From NCBI GenBank assembly GCA_035697245.1, contig DASSDH010000175.1, forward strand, positions 1 to 64,000: DNA of 64,000 nucleotides, read 5' to 3'. The notes beneath the pieces are model-generated. The model saw only the letters and a list, made by a program, of their open reading frames with translations. It was not told the DNA's origin and made no database searches. The stretch's first letter is position 1; each line of letters starts with the position of its first letter. Made by a program: the position numbers and the translations under genes. The DNA is from JACVRX01 sp035697245 (GTDB taxonomy: Bacteria; Actinomycetota; Actinomycetes; Jiangellales; Jiangellaceae). Of the stretch, positions 17,380 to 27,966 are shown one piece after another.

Positions 17380-18024
17380 TCATGCCAGTTCTGTGGCGAC
17401 GACCCGGAGGTCTGAGACCAGTCCCGCATACATGTCGTCCTGCTCCCGGGAGCGCAGCACAGCTGACGGATGAACCGTTGCGACAACCACCAAGCCGTCT
17501 CGAGACCACTCTGGTGGGCTCGGCAGTGGGATCCCCCGCTGCTCTGTCACTTTGAAGGACGGTCCGAACACCGCCTTGCCGGCAGTCGCTCCCAGGCAAA
17601 CGAGCACGTCGGGGTCGAGCACGTGCAACTCGGCCGCCAACCAAGGTTGGCACGCGCGAATCTCGGTCTGGCTCGGAGATTGATGGATCCGACGCTTTCC
17701 ACCCTCTGCTCGTCGGAATTTGAAGTGCTTCACAGCATTCGTCACATAGGTCTGGCTTCTGGCAATGCCGGCGTCCTCGAGTGCGCTGTCCAAGATCCGT
17801 CCCGCGGGACCGACGAAGGGGCGACCTGAGCGGTCCTCCTGGTCGCCCGGCTGCTCTCCGACAAATACCACCCGCGCGTTGGAGTCGCCCTCCCCGAACA
17901 CCGCCTGCGTGGCCGCCTGGTAGAGCTGACAGCCTCGACATCCCTGGACCGCCTCTGCCAGCCGGTCGAGCCCCGCGCCAGAGGGCACGAACGGCTCTGC
18001 GCCGGGTACCGACGGCCGCGTCAT
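17380..18024 (-). CDS. udgX: UdgX-type uracil-DNA glycosylase
   Basis: A 214-residue family 4-like uracil-DNA glycosylase. Motif A is GEQPGDQED (residues 57-64) and motif B contains HPS (His185). The Fe-S cluster ligands are probably Cys29, Cys32, Cys125 and Cys143. The UdgX-defining insertion KRRIHQSPS (residues 110-118) is present. In Mycobacterium smegmatis UdgX the His of this loop attacks the abasic sugar after uracil removal and leaves the protein covalently bound to DNA. The matching His114 suggests the same covalent trapping here. The gene stands alone. Confidence 0.92.
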   Translation of the reverse strand: MTRPSVPGAEPFVPSGAGLDRLAEAVQGCRGCQLYQAATQAVFGEGDSNARVVFVGEQPGDQEDRSGRPFVGPAGRILDSALEDAGIARSQTYVTNAVKHFKFRRAEGGKRRIHQSPSQTEIRACQPWLAAELHVLDPDVLVCLGATAGKAVFGPSFKVTEQRGIPLPSPPEWSRDGLVVVATVHPSAVLRSREQDDMYAGLVSDLRVVATELA

Positions 18025-18133
18025 TCCGTGCCCGTTCCCGTCCTGTCAAACGTCGAATCATTTGGTACCAATCCGCGCACGCCGCGGCTCCGAACGCACG
18101 GGTGAGCACCTCAGCCCGGAGGAGGTCCGGTCC

Positions 18134-18973
18134 ATGCGTCGTACTGCCGCCCTGCTGGCCATGCCCGCGGCCTGCGCTCTGATGGTGGCGATGGCGCCGT
18201 CTGCGGCGGCGCACGGCAGCCACCCGCCGGCGGGCGACTCCAGCGCCGGCGAATCGGGCAGCTATAGCATCGAGCTCGCCGAGCTAAACGGCAGCGGATC
18301 GTCTGGCGTCGCCGTTCTGACCCTCGCGGACGACGGCAGCCTGACGGTCAACATCGCGGCCCAGGGCATGGTTCCGGGTCAGCCACATGCCCAACACGTC
18401 CACGGGGACAGCAGCCTCGAGCGGGACTTCACCTGCCCTAACCGGGATGCGGACGCCAACGGTGACGGCATCGTCAACACGCTGGAGGGCATCCCCTCGT
18501 ACGGCGAGATCCACATCGCCCTGACGACTCAGGGCGACGCCACACCGGCATCCGGCCTAGCCATCGACCGGTTCCCTGTCGCCGGCGCGGACGGCGCCCT
18601 GACCTACGAGCGCACGTTCACGGCGGCGGAGTTGCCGGACGGCACGGCGACGGCGGTGCGCAACCTGCATGTCGTCACGCATGGAATCGACGTCAACGGA
18701 AACGGCGACTACGACATGGCCGCGGGGCCCAGTGAGCTCGACCCCGCGTTGCCGCAGGAGGCAACCGCCCCGGCGTCCTGCGGAATCATCGAAGGCTCGA
18801 ACATCTCGACAATTCCCACCGGCGGGGTCGATACGGGTGTCGGGCCGCTCACCGGCACAGGCAACAGAGCCGTCGCCGGCCCACCGGTGCTCCTGATCTC
18901 GGCGATCGTCGGTATCGCCGCGCTGTGGGTGATGGGCATGGGCCTGTGCCGTCAGCGGACCGCTCTCCGGTGA
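18134..18973 (+). CDS. Secreted CHRD-like protein with C-terminal anchor
   Basis: A 279-residue exported protein. The ATG at 18134 follows GGAGGAGGT and starts a clear signal peptide (MRRTAALLAMPAACALMVAM, cleaved near AAA-HG). Residues 42-180 look like a CHRD domain: YSIELAELNGSGSSGVAVLTL, HAQHVHGD, IHIALTTQGD, NLHVVTHG. The C terminus has IPTGGVDTG (227-235), a hydrophobic helix (about 249-270) and a basic tail (RQRTALR), the layout of a sortase sorting signal. It overlaps the sortase gene by 4 bp (GTGA), so it is the probable substrate of that enzyme. Confidence 0.8.
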   Translation: MRRTAALLAMPAACALMVAMAPSAAAHGSHPPAGDSSAGESGSYSIELAELNGSGSSGVAVLTLADDGSLTVNIAAQGMVPGQPHAQHVHGDSSLERDFTCPNRDADANGDGIVNTLEGIPSYGEIHIALTTQGDATPASGLAIDRFPVAGADGALTYERTFTAAELPDGTATAVRNLHVVTHGIDVNGNGDYDMAAGPSELDPALPQEATAPASCGIIEGSNISTIPTGGVDTGVGPLTGTGNRAVAGPPVLLISAIVGIAALWVMGMGLCRQRTALR

Positions 18974-19614
18974 GGACTCGATTCCTGATCTCGTTCGTAC
19001 TCGCGCAGGCGCTGTGCCTGGCCGGGTGCGCGGGAGCCAACGACGAGCTCATCGGGGCCGGGACGGGTCCGAGGGTCACAGGGGAGCCCTCGGGCCCGTC
19101 CACCACCATGCCTGCGGCGCCCAGCGTCTCGCCGTCACTGGCACCGACGGCCCCGGCTGGTTTGCCGTCGAGTAGGCCGGTCCAGGTCGACATCCCGGCG
19201 CTGGGTGTGTCCGAGCAGACCGTCGACCTCGGTCTCGAGCCCGACGGCACTATGCAGGTGCCCACCGGCCCTGCACCCGTCGGGTGGTTTGCCGAGAGCC
19301 CGACGCCGGGTGAGATCGGGCCGGCAGTACTCGCCGGACACCTCACCTGGAACGGCGTCGACGGCGTCTTCCGCCACCTCCAGACGCTGAAACCGGGCGA
19401 CGAGATCGTCGTCACCCGCGCCGACGGCAGCCGGCCGCGCTTCGTCGTCATCGAAGTCGCCCAGTACTCGAAGAACGCGTTCCCCACCGCCCGCGTGTAC
19501 GCGAACACGCCCGGGCCACAGCTGCGGCTGATCACCTGTGCGGGCGACTACAACCCGGGATCGCACAACTACAGCGACAACGTCGTCGTCTACGCCTCGA
19601 TGCAGACGGCCTGA
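18970..19614 (+). CDS. Class F sortase (lipoprotein)
   Basis: A 214-residue sortase. The GTG at 18970 overlaps the stop of the CHRD gene and gives a lipoprotein signal with lipobox LAGC (Cys19). A Pro/Ser/Thr-rich linker precedes the catalytic domain from about residue 75. The likely catalytic His is in AGHLTWNG and the nucleophile Cys in LITCAGDYN. The final YSDNVVVYA has no Arg at the position where I would look for one, so the third catalytic residue needs an alignment. It probably acts on the CHRD protein encoded just upstream. Confidence 0.88.
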   Translation: MRTRFLISFVLAQALCLAGCAGANDELIGAGTGPRVTGEPSGPSTTMPAAPSVSPSLAPTAPAGLPSSRPVQVDIPALGVSEQTVDLGLEPDGTMQVPTGPAPVGWFAESPTPGEIGPAVLAGHLTWNGVDGVFRHLQTLKPGDEIVVTRADGSRPRFVVIEVAQYSKNAFPTARVYANTPGPQLRLITCAGDYNPGSHNYSDNVVVYASMQTA

Positions 19615-19639
19615 CCGACCACCTCTTGTGTTTTGTGTT

Positions 19640-19656
19640 ATACCCCCATCGGGTAT
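19640..19656. promoter_or_regulatory. CsoR-like metal operator
   Basis: ATACCC-CCATC-GGGTAT is a perfect 6-bp inverted repeat with a 5-bp spacer, ending 10 bp before the DUF4396 start codon. G/C-tract palindromes of this form (TACCC ... GGGTA) are the binding sites of CsoR/RcnR-family repressors, which respond to Cu(I), other metals or persulfide. No csoR gene is in the window, so the regulator would act in trans. It predicts metal- or sulfur-induced expression of the next gene. Confidence 0.65.
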
Positions 19657-19666
19657 CATCGCCACG

Positions 19667-20140
19667 ATGAGCGAGCATGCCCACCATCAGATGACGGCGC
19701 CGGCAGCGACCTGGGGAATGGCCCGCCAGGCCACCCTGCACTGCCTGACCGGCTGTGCGATCGGCGAGGTGCTGGGCATGGTCATCGGGACCGCGCTGGG
19801 CTGGCCGGTGCTTCCGACGGTCGTTCTCGCGATCGTGCTCGCGTTCTTCTTCGGGTATCTGCTGACTATGCGTAGCGTCCTCCGGACCGGCGTCGACTTC
19901 CGGCGCGCGGTGCGTATCGCGCTGGCCGCCGACACGGCATCGATCGCGATCATGGAACTGGTCGACAACGCGGTGCTGGTCGGCATTCCGGGCGCTATGG
20001 ACGCAGGCCTGACCTCGGCGTTGTTCTGGGGGAGCCTGGCGTTCTCGTTGGCCGTGGCGTTCGTCATCACCGTGCCGTTCAACAAGTGGATGATCGGGCG
20101 TGGTCGTGGCCATGCCGTCGTCCACGCGCACCATCACTAG
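19667..20140 (+). CDS. DUF4396 membrane protein, His-rich ends
   Basis: A 157-residue integral membrane protein with about four helices (for example VVLAIVLAFFFGYLLTMRSV and LFWGSLAFSLAVAFVITVPF). It has His-rich ends (MSEHAHHQM at the start, HAVVHAHHH at the end) and conserved-looking HCLTGCAIGEVLGMVIGTALGW. This matches DUF4396. The CsoR-like operator directly upstream and the histidines suggest a role in copper or other metal handling; no transport mechanism is known. The ATG at 19667 is chosen over the longer frame because it lies just after the operator and starts the family homology. Confidence 0.82.
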   Translation: MSEHAHHQMTAPAATWGMARQATLHCLTGCAIGEVLGMVIGTALGWPVLPTVVLAIVLAFFFGYLLTMRSVLRTGVDFRRAVRIALAADTASIAIMELVDNAVLVGIPGAMDAGLTSALFWGSLAFSLAVAFVITVPFNKWMIGRGRGHAVVHAHHH

Positions 20141-20323
20141 CCGCCCTCCACCAGCCGCTGTCCTCGACTCCGCCGCCGCCGATCTACCGATTGGCACGGT
20201 GAGGCGTTCCACGAACCAGGCGAAATCGGGCGCTTGAGCAACCGGTCAGCGTGCCATTCACGACCGGGTGGCGTGCCAATTGGCCGTGCGGCGAGGGAGA
20301 CCCAAATCGGCGAGGGACGCGGT

Positions 20324-20371
20324 GACCGCGAGACGCGGCGACGGCGAGACGCGACGACCGCGAGACCCGCG
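20324..20371. repeat. Three tandem copies of a 16-bp unit
   Basis: GACCGCGAGACGCGGC, GACGGCGAGACGCGAC and GACCGCGAGACCCGCG follow one another without gaps just after the 3' end of the ppa gene (which reads leftward). Copies differ at 2 to 4 positions. This is a short minisatellite of no obvious function. It may have arisen by slippage and could vary between strains. Confidence 0.7.
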
Positions 20372-20380
20372 AACGCTAGC

Positions 20381-20884
20381 TCAGTGGCCGTGCTCGTAGT
20401 AGCCGGTGTCCTTGGCGCGCTGGTAGGAGCGCAGGATCTCCTGCTCCGCCTCCTCCCGGCCGACCCAGGTTGCGCCCTCGACCGACTTGCCCGGCTCGAG
20501 GTCCTTGTAGACCTCGAAGAAGTGCTGGATTTCCAGCCGGGCGTACTCCGGGATGTCCGTCAGGTCACGCATGAACGTCATCCTGACGTCCTCGGCCGGA
20601 ACGCACATGACCTTGTCGTCGCCGCCGGCCTCGTCCTTCATCCGGAACATGCCGAGCGTCCGGCAGCGGATCAGGCAACCGGGAAAGGTCGAATCCTCGA
20701 TGAGGACGAGAGCGTCCAGCGGGTCACCGTCTTCCCCGAGCGTCTGCTCGACGAACCCGTAGTCCGCGGGGTAGCGCGTTGACGTGAACAGCCTCCGGTC
20801 CAGCTTGATCCGTCCGGTCTTGTGGTCCAACTCGTACTTGTTCCTGCTTCCGGACGGAATCTCGATCGTGACGTCGAATTCCAC
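20381..20884 (-). CDS. ppa: Inorganic pyrophosphatase
   Basis: A 167-residue family I soluble pyrophosphatase, of typical bacterial length. The start [28 protein letters not shown], the metal-binding [12 protein letters not shown] (the family D-x-D-P-x-D signature) and the basic KDLEPGK region are all present. It hydrolyses pyrophosphate from biosynthetic reactions and needs Mg2+. The gene is divergent from dacB, with about 50 bp between start codons, the same arrangement as in mycobacteria. Confidence 0.97.
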   Translation of the reverse strand: MEFDVTIEIPSGSRNKYELDHKTGRIKLDRRLFTSTRYPADYGFVEQTLGEDGDPLDALVLIEDSTFPGCLIRCRTLGMFRMKDEAGGDDKVMCVPAEDVRMTFMRDLTDIPEYARLEIQHFFEVYKDLEPGKSVEGATWVGREEAEQEILRSYQRAKDTGYYEHGH

Positions 20885-20935
20885 GACACCCTCCAGCTCA
20901 CGACTCGCACTGAGTGTCCCGTACCGTGGCCGGTC

Positions 20936-22336
20936 GTGTCTCGTCGCATGGTCGCGATGGTGGCCGCGATCATGGCGTTGATCGCCGGCGTGATCGCTAC
21001 CGTGGTCGCGACCGGAGCACTTGGCCCTGGGGCGGCGCCGCCCACGTCATCCGCGAGTGTGCCGGCGGACCAGACCCCGACGCCGGCCTCGGCGCCCACC
21101 GTGCTGTCTGCGGCGTCGGGTACTCCGACCCCCGCGGCACCGCCACTGGCCGAGGTGCTCGAGCGTCCGCTCGGCGCCGATGCGTTGGGAGACAGCGTGG
21201 CGGTATCGGTGGTCGACTTGTCCACGGGCACGAGGCTCTTCACCGCCGACGCAGATGCCGCGCTGATCCCGGCCAGCACCATGAAGATCCTGACCGCGGC
21301 AGCCGTATTGCAGGTACTGGGTCCCCAACACCGGTTCGCCACGCGGGTGGTTGCCGGTAACGCTCCAGGTCAGCTGGTTCTCGTCGGTGGTGGGGACCCG
21401 GTGCTGACCGCCGACCAGGACCGAGCCGGCGGTACCCAGTTGTCCACCCTGGCCGACCTCACCGCCGCTGAGCTGGCGGAATCGGGCACCAGCACGGTGG
21501 AACTCGTGGTGGATGACGGCATGTTCACCGGACCGGCCGTGAGTCCGGACTGGCGGTCGTACTACGTTCCCTCGGGCGTCGTCGGACCAGTGTCCGCGCT
21601 GACCCTCGACGGAGGAAGAATCAGCCCGGGCCGGAGTGAGCGGGCCGATGACCCCGCCATCGCCGCCGCGACCACCTTCGTCGACATGCTCGCCAGCCGC
21701 GGCATCGTCGTGAGAACCGGGCCGGTCCGTGATGATGCCCCCGCCCATGCCGCTGAGGTGGCAGCCGTCCGCTCTGTTCCGCTGGAGCAGATCGTCGAGC
21801 ACATGCTGCTGGTCAGTGACAACGACGCTGCCGAGGTGCTGGCCCGGCACGTCGCGGCGGGCACCGGCCGGCCCGCGAGCTTCAATGCTGCGAGCCGAGC
21901 AGTCGTCGAGGCGGTCGAGGGCCTGGGAATCGACATGTCGGGCAGCACTGTCCTCGACGGGAGTGGCCTCGCCCGCGGGAACGCCCTCTCGCCGAATGTG
22001 CTGGTGGCGGCACTGGCGGCCGCTGCCCACCCGGAGAACCCGGATCTGCGTAGCGTGCTGACCGGCCTGCCGGTAGCCCGATTCACGGGCACACTCGACG
22101 ACCGGTTCGACTCGCCGCGGGCAGCGGACGCAGCGGGAGTCGTGCGGGCGAAGACCGGCACCCTGACCGGGGTGAGCTCACTGGCCGGCACCGTAGTCGC
22201 GCGGGACGGCAACGCCTTCGGCTTCGCGATGCTGGCTGACGACATCGTCAATTCCGAGGCGGCTCGGCTGGCGCTCGACGAAACGGCCGCGGCGCTGGCG
22301 GGCTGCGGTTGCGCGCACCCTGGGACCGGGTCGTAG
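20936..22336 (+). CDS. dacB: D-alanyl-D-alanine carboxypeptidase/endopeptidase (PBP4 type)
   Basis: A 466-residue low-molecular-mass penicillin-binding protein. The GTG at 20936 (or ATG at 20948) begins a basic N terminus and a membrane/signal segment ([21 protein letters not shown]), followed by a Pro/Ala/Thr-rich linker. The three active-site motifs are present: SxxK in [14 protein letters not shown] in [13 protein letters not shown], and KTG in [13 protein letters not shown]. The long insert between the first two is typical of PBP4. It trims or opens peptidoglycan peptides outside the membrane. It starts a rightward run of genes through tilS and hpt. Confidence 0.92.
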   Translation: MSRRMVAMVAAIMALIAGVIATVVATGALGPGAAPPTSSASVPADQTPTPASAPTVLSAASGTPTPAAPPLAEVLERPLGADALGDSVAVSVVDLSTGTRLFTADADAALIPASTMKILTAAAVLQVLGPQHRFATRVVAGNAPGQLVLVGGGDPVLTADQDRAGGTQLSTLADLTAAELAESGTSTVELVVDDGMFTGPAVSPDWRSYYVPSGVVGPVSALTLDGGRISPGRSERADDPAIAAATTFVDMLASRGIVVRTGPVRDDAPAHAAEVAAVRSVPLEQIVEHMLLVSDNDAAEVLARHVAAGTGRPASFNAASRAVVEAVEGLGIDMSGSTVLDGSGLARGNALSPNVLVAALAAAAHPENPDLRSVLTGLPVARFTGTLDDRFDSPRAADAAGVVRAKTGTLTGVSSLAGTVVARDGNAFGFAMLADDIVNSEAARLALDETAAALAGCGCAHPGTGS

Positions 22337-22361
22337 ACCTGGGTCCACGTAGCGTGGGCGC

Positions 22362-23462
22362 ATGACGACGAACGACTCGGCAGACATGGTCGACTGGGAC
22401 CTCGCGGTCGCGACGGCCCGCCGGCTCGCGAAGCCGGGCCCGGCAGTTACTACCGAGGAGGCCAGGCGAGTCGTCGAGGACCTCAAGACTTTCGCCGCCG
22501 AGGCAAGCGCACCGGTCCAGTCGTTCACCGGTCTGCGTGCGGCGGCCGCACAAGCACCAGTCGTGGTGGTTGATCGCGGCGGCTGGGCCCAGGCGAACGC
22601 GGACGGCATGCGGGAGATCATCACCCCGCTCGCAGCCAAGCTCCGGGCCCGCAGAAGCAGCTCCGGGTTGATGGATCAGGTCGGTCCGAAGGTCACCGGC
22701 GTGGAGACCGGTGCACTGCTGGCCTTTCTTGCTGCGAAGGTGCTGGGCCAGTTCGACCCGTTCTGGTCCGACGCATCCGGTTCCGGAGCGGGTGCGGCGG
22801 GACGTCTGCTGCTCGTCGCACCCAACGTCGTCCACGTAGAACGGGAGCTCGAGGTCGATCCGCGTGACTTCCGCATGTGGGTGTGTCTGCACGAGGAAAC
22901 GCATCGGGTCCAGTTCACCGCCGTGCCATGGCTGCGCGACCACCTCCGCTCGGAGATCGCGTCATTCATCGAAGCCACCGAGGTGGATCCGAGCGTTCTG
23001 CTCTCTCGGCTGCGGGTGATCATCAAGTCCGTCATCGAGAGTGCCCAGAGAGGCCAGGACGGACCGTCGGTCCTCGAGCTGGTGCAGTCGCCAGAGCAGA
23101 AAGCGATCATCGACCGGGTCACCGCCACGATGTCACTGCTAGAAGGTCATGCCGACGTCGTCATGGACGGTGTGGGCCCCGAGGTCGTGCCCAGCGTCGC
23201 GACGATCCGGGAGAAGTTTCAACGGCGGCGGGCCGGTGCCAACAGCTTGGACCGGACCGTGCGCCGGCTGCTCGGTATCGAGGCGAAGATGCGGCAGTAC
23301 CGGGACGGCGCCAAGTTCGTCAATGCCGTCGTCGACCTCGTCGGCATGAGCGGGTTCAACCGCGTGTGGGAGTCGACCGAGATGCTCCCCACGCTCGAGG
23401 AGATCACCGACCCGGTCGCCTGGGTGCGCCGGGTCAACGGCTCGTCCCCCCCTTCCCCGTGA
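22362..23462 (+). CDS. Zinc-dependent metalloprotease-like protein
   Basis: A 366-residue protein of the actinobacterial family placed between dacB and tilS, annotated elsewhere as a putative hydrolase or F420-biosynthesis-associated protein. HEETH (residues 177-181) in MWVCLHEETHRVQF is the zinc-binding HExxH helix; LLEGHADVVMDGVG (about residue 260) likely supplies the third ligand. There is no signal peptide. The start VDWDLAVATARRLAKPGP is typical of the family. The substrate is not known. It lies 25 bp after dacB. Confidence 0.88.
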   Translation: MTTNDSADMVDWDLAVATARRLAKPGPAVTTEEARRVVEDLKTFAAEASAPVQSFTGLRAAAAQAPVVVVDRGGWAQANADGMREIITPLAAKLRARRSSSGLMDQVGPKVTGVETGALLAFLAAKVLGQFDPFWSDASGSGAGAAGRLLLVAPNVVHVERELEVDPRDFRMWVCLHEETHRVQFTAVPWLRDHLRSEIASFIEATEVDPSVLLSRLRVIIKSVIESAQRGQDGPSVLELVQSPEQKAIIDRVTATMSLLEGHADVVMDGVGPEVVPSVATIREKFQRRRAGANSLDRTVRRLLGIEAKMRQYRDGAKFVNAVVDLVGMSGFNRVWESTEMLPTLEEITDPVAWVRRVNGSSPPSP

Positions 23463-23502
23463 TCATGTCGACCTTGCCACCGTCGACGCACTCATTGTCG
23501 AC

Positions 23503-24495
23503 GTGATCACCGCGGCGGTGGCGGTCGTACGACGGGCCGTCCGGGAGGCGCTGACAGACCTGACGACCGTCGACGGCGTCCTGGTCGCGTGCTCCGGAGG
23601 CGCCGATTCGCTGGCGCTCGCTGCAGCGCTCGCCCATTCAGCCACTCGGGACGGGCTGCGCGCTGGGGCGGTCACCGTCGACCACGGGCTGCAGGCCGGC
23701 TCGGCCGACCGCGCCCGGGCGGTCGCCGCCGACCTCGTCCGGCTCGGGCTCGACCCGGTGGAGGTCGTGCACATTCGGGTGACCGACCATCAGCAGGGTC
23801 CGGAGGGTAATGCCCGACGAGCTCGATACGCGGCGCTTGACGCGGCCGCCCGTCGGCACACCGCCGCGGCCGTACTGCTTGGTCACACGCTGGACGACCA
23901 GGCTGAGTCCGTGCTGCTGGGGCTGGCTCGCGGGTCGGGAGCTCGCTCCCTGGCCGGCATGGCCGCGGTCGCAGGCCAATACCGCCGGCCGCTGTTGGCG
24001 GTGACCCGTGAGACCGTTCGGGCCGCCGTCCCACCCGGCTTTACCCCATGGGAGGACCCGCAGAACAGTCAGATGGCACTGGCCCGGGTGCGGGCGCGGC
24101 ACCGGGTCCTCCCGGTCATGGAGACCGAGCTCGGGCCGGGGATCAGCGCCGCACTCGCCCGGACGGCGGACTTGCTGCGCGCCGATGCGGAGGCTCTCGA
24201 CGCCCTGGCCGCTCGCGCCATCGCCGAAAGCATGATCGAAGGCGGATCACCGGGCCGCCAACCCCAGCAACTCGACGTGGGGCTGCTGGCCACGTATCCG
24301 CAGGCGGTCCGCCGCCGGGTCCTGCGCAGAGCGGCGATCGCGGGCGGCAGTCCACCGACGGATCTGACGTTCGCGCACGTCGACGCCATGGACTCGCTCA
24401 TCATCAGGTGGCGCGGGCAGGTCGGTGTCGACCTCCCCGGCAAATTGCGAGCGACCCGCGCAGCCGACGTCATACGTATCGCCCCGATGGACTGA
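23503..24495 (+). CDS. tilS: tRNA(Ile)-lysidine synthetase
   Basis: A 330-residue N-type ATP pyrophosphatase starting at GTG 23503. The ATP-binding loop is CSGGADSLALA (about residues 30-40). TVDHGLQ, GHTLDDQAESVLLGLARGSG and a LARVRARHRVLPVM segment follow, as in TilS. It converts cytidine 34 of the AUA-decoding tRNA-Ile to lysidine. The C terminus is short, as in other actinobacteria. It is followed 40 bp later by hpt, the standard pairing. Confidence 0.93.
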   Translation: MITAAVAVVRRAVREALTDLTTVDGVLVACSGGADSLALAAALAHSATRDGLRAGAVTVDHGLQAGSADRARAVAADLVRLGLDPVEVVHIRVTDHQQGPEGNARRARYAALDAAARRHTAAAVLLGHTLDDQAESVLLGLARGSGARSLAGMAAVAGQYRRPLLAVTRETVRAAVPPGFTPWEDPQNSQMALARVRARHRVLPVMETELGPGISAALARTADLLRADAEALDALAARAIAESMIEGGSPGRQPQQLDVGLLATYPQAVRRRVLRRAAIAGGSPPTDLTFAHVDAMDSLIIRWRGQVGVDLPGKLRATRAADVIRIAPMD

Positions 24496-24535
24496 TCGGC
24501 GTCTGAACGCGCCGGACTGTGGCAGGCTGCGGCAC

Positions 24536-25087
24536 GTGGACCCGGACCACGTCGGCGCCGATCTGGCCAAGGTGCTCTTGTCCGAGTCTGACATCCAGCA
24601 TCGGCTCGGCGAGGTCGCCGCCGAGATCGAGCGCGACTACGAAGGTCGCGACCTGTTGCTCGTCGGTGTGCTCAAGGGTGCCGTCGTCGTCATGGCGGAT
24701 CTGTCCAGGCACTTCCGCCGGCATGTGGAGACCGACTGGATGGCGGTCTCGTCCTATGGCTCGGGAACGAAGTCCAGTGGTGTGGTCCGCATCCTCAAGG
24801 ACCTCGACGCCGATCTGACCGGCCGCAACGTCATCATTGTCGAGGACATCATCGACACCGGCCTGACGTTGTCCTGGCTGGTCGCCAACCTTCGTTCACG
24901 CGGCCCGGCCTCAGTGGAGATCTTCGCCCTTTTGCGCAAACGCGAGGCCGCAAAGACCCCAGTAGACGTCCGCTATGTCGGTTTCGACATCCCCAACGAG
25001 TTCGTCGTCGGCTACGGCTTGGACTTCGCGGAGCGTTATCGCAACCTGCGGGTCGTTGCTACCCTCGCCCCGCACATGTACTCCTGA
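24536..25087 (+). CDS. hpt: Hypoxanthine phosphoribosyltransferase
   Basis: A 183-residue purine salvage enzyme, starting at GTG 24536 because homology begins at [19 protein letters not shown]. It has [15 protein letters not shown], the flexible-loop region [12 protein letters not shown] and the PRPP-binding motif [14 protein letters not shown]. It makes IMP and GMP from hypoxanthine and guanine using PRPP. Order tilS-hpt-ftsH is conserved in actinobacteria. Confidence 0.94.
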   Translation: MDPDHVGADLAKVLLSESDIQHRLGEVAAEIERDYEGRDLLLVGVLKGAVVVMADLSRHFRRHVETDWMAVSSYGSGTKSSGVVRILKDLDADLTGRNVIIVEDIIDTGLTLSWLVANLRSRGPASVEIFALLRKREAAKTPVDVRYVGFDIPNEFVVGYGLDFAERYRNLRVVATLAPHMYS

Positions 25088-25305
25088 CCCCTCGGGCCGG
25101 GAACTTGGGTTGGCCGCCTGAGTCTGCGGGAACAGTAAGCCGACCTGCGACGTTTCTCATTTGTCAGCTTTGGCGTGCGCTGAGCAGGCCGGGCTGGCCC
25201 GGTGTACCGTCAGGTGGACCGACATCTCCGGCGGGCCGGCCGCCGGACACCCTCGTCACCGGGTGTTCCGACAGGCAGGAGGCGCGGGGCCGACCGGCTC
25301 CCATC

Positions 25306-27309
<2,004 letters not shown>

Positions 27310-27313
27310 GCCC

Positions 27314-27916
27314 GTGGTCGCGGAGCCGGGTCTCGACCGGATCGCACCGGTGGCGTTCGACAGTGCGCGCATCGAGGCGGCCGTCGGGGAGATCCTCGAA
27401 GCGATCGGGGAGGACCCGTCCCGTGAGGGGCTGCGGCAAACGCCGGCCCGGGTCGCCCGTGCCTACGAGGAGATGTTCCGAGGTCTACGGGAGAACCCGG
27501 AGGAGGTTCTCACGACCACGTTCGAGCTCGACCACGACGAGATGATCCTGGTCAAGGACATCGAGGTCGCCTCGACCTGTGAACATCACCTGGTTCCGTT
27601 CTACGGATACGCCCACGTCGCCTACATCCCTGGGAGCGAAGGGCGGATCACCGGGTTGTCGAAGCTGGCCCGGCTGGTCGACGTCTTCGCCAAGCGCCCC
27701 CAGATTCAAGAGCGGCTCACCACCCAGATAGCCGAGTCACTCTGCCGGCTGCTCGAGCCGGCCGGCGTAATGGTCGTGATCGAGGCCGAGCACCTGTGCA
27801 TGACCATGCGCGGGGTTCGCAAGCCCGGCGCGAAGACGCTCACCAGTGCCGTGCGGGGCCAGCTGCGCAACCCCGCAACCCGGGCCGAGGCGATGAGCCT
27901 CATCCTCGGGCACTGA
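27314..27916 (+). CDS. folE: GTP cyclohydrolase I
   Basis: A 200-residue enzyme starting at GTG 27314, four bases after the ftsH stop, with GGAG inside the end of ftsH. Motifs: [22 protein letters not shown], the zinc-binding [24 protein letters not shown], and [19 protein letters not shown]. It converts GTP to dihydroneopterin triphosphate, the first step to folate. It begins the folate operon folE-folP-NTF2-folB-folK. Confidence 0.96.
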   Translation: MVAEPGLDRIAPVAFDSARIEAAVGEILEAIGEDPSREGLRQTPARVARAYEEMFRGLRENPEEVLTTTFELDHDEMILVKDIEVASTCEHHLVPFYGYAHVAYIPGSEGRITGLSKLARLVDVFAKRPQIQERLTTQIAESLCRLLEPAGVMVVIEAEHLCMTMRGVRKPGAKTLTSAVRGQLRNPATRAEAMSLILGH

Positions 27917-27966
27917 CAGCCCGTGGGCGAGAGGGGGGCGCCGGCGCCCCGCGTACGCTGGCGCGC

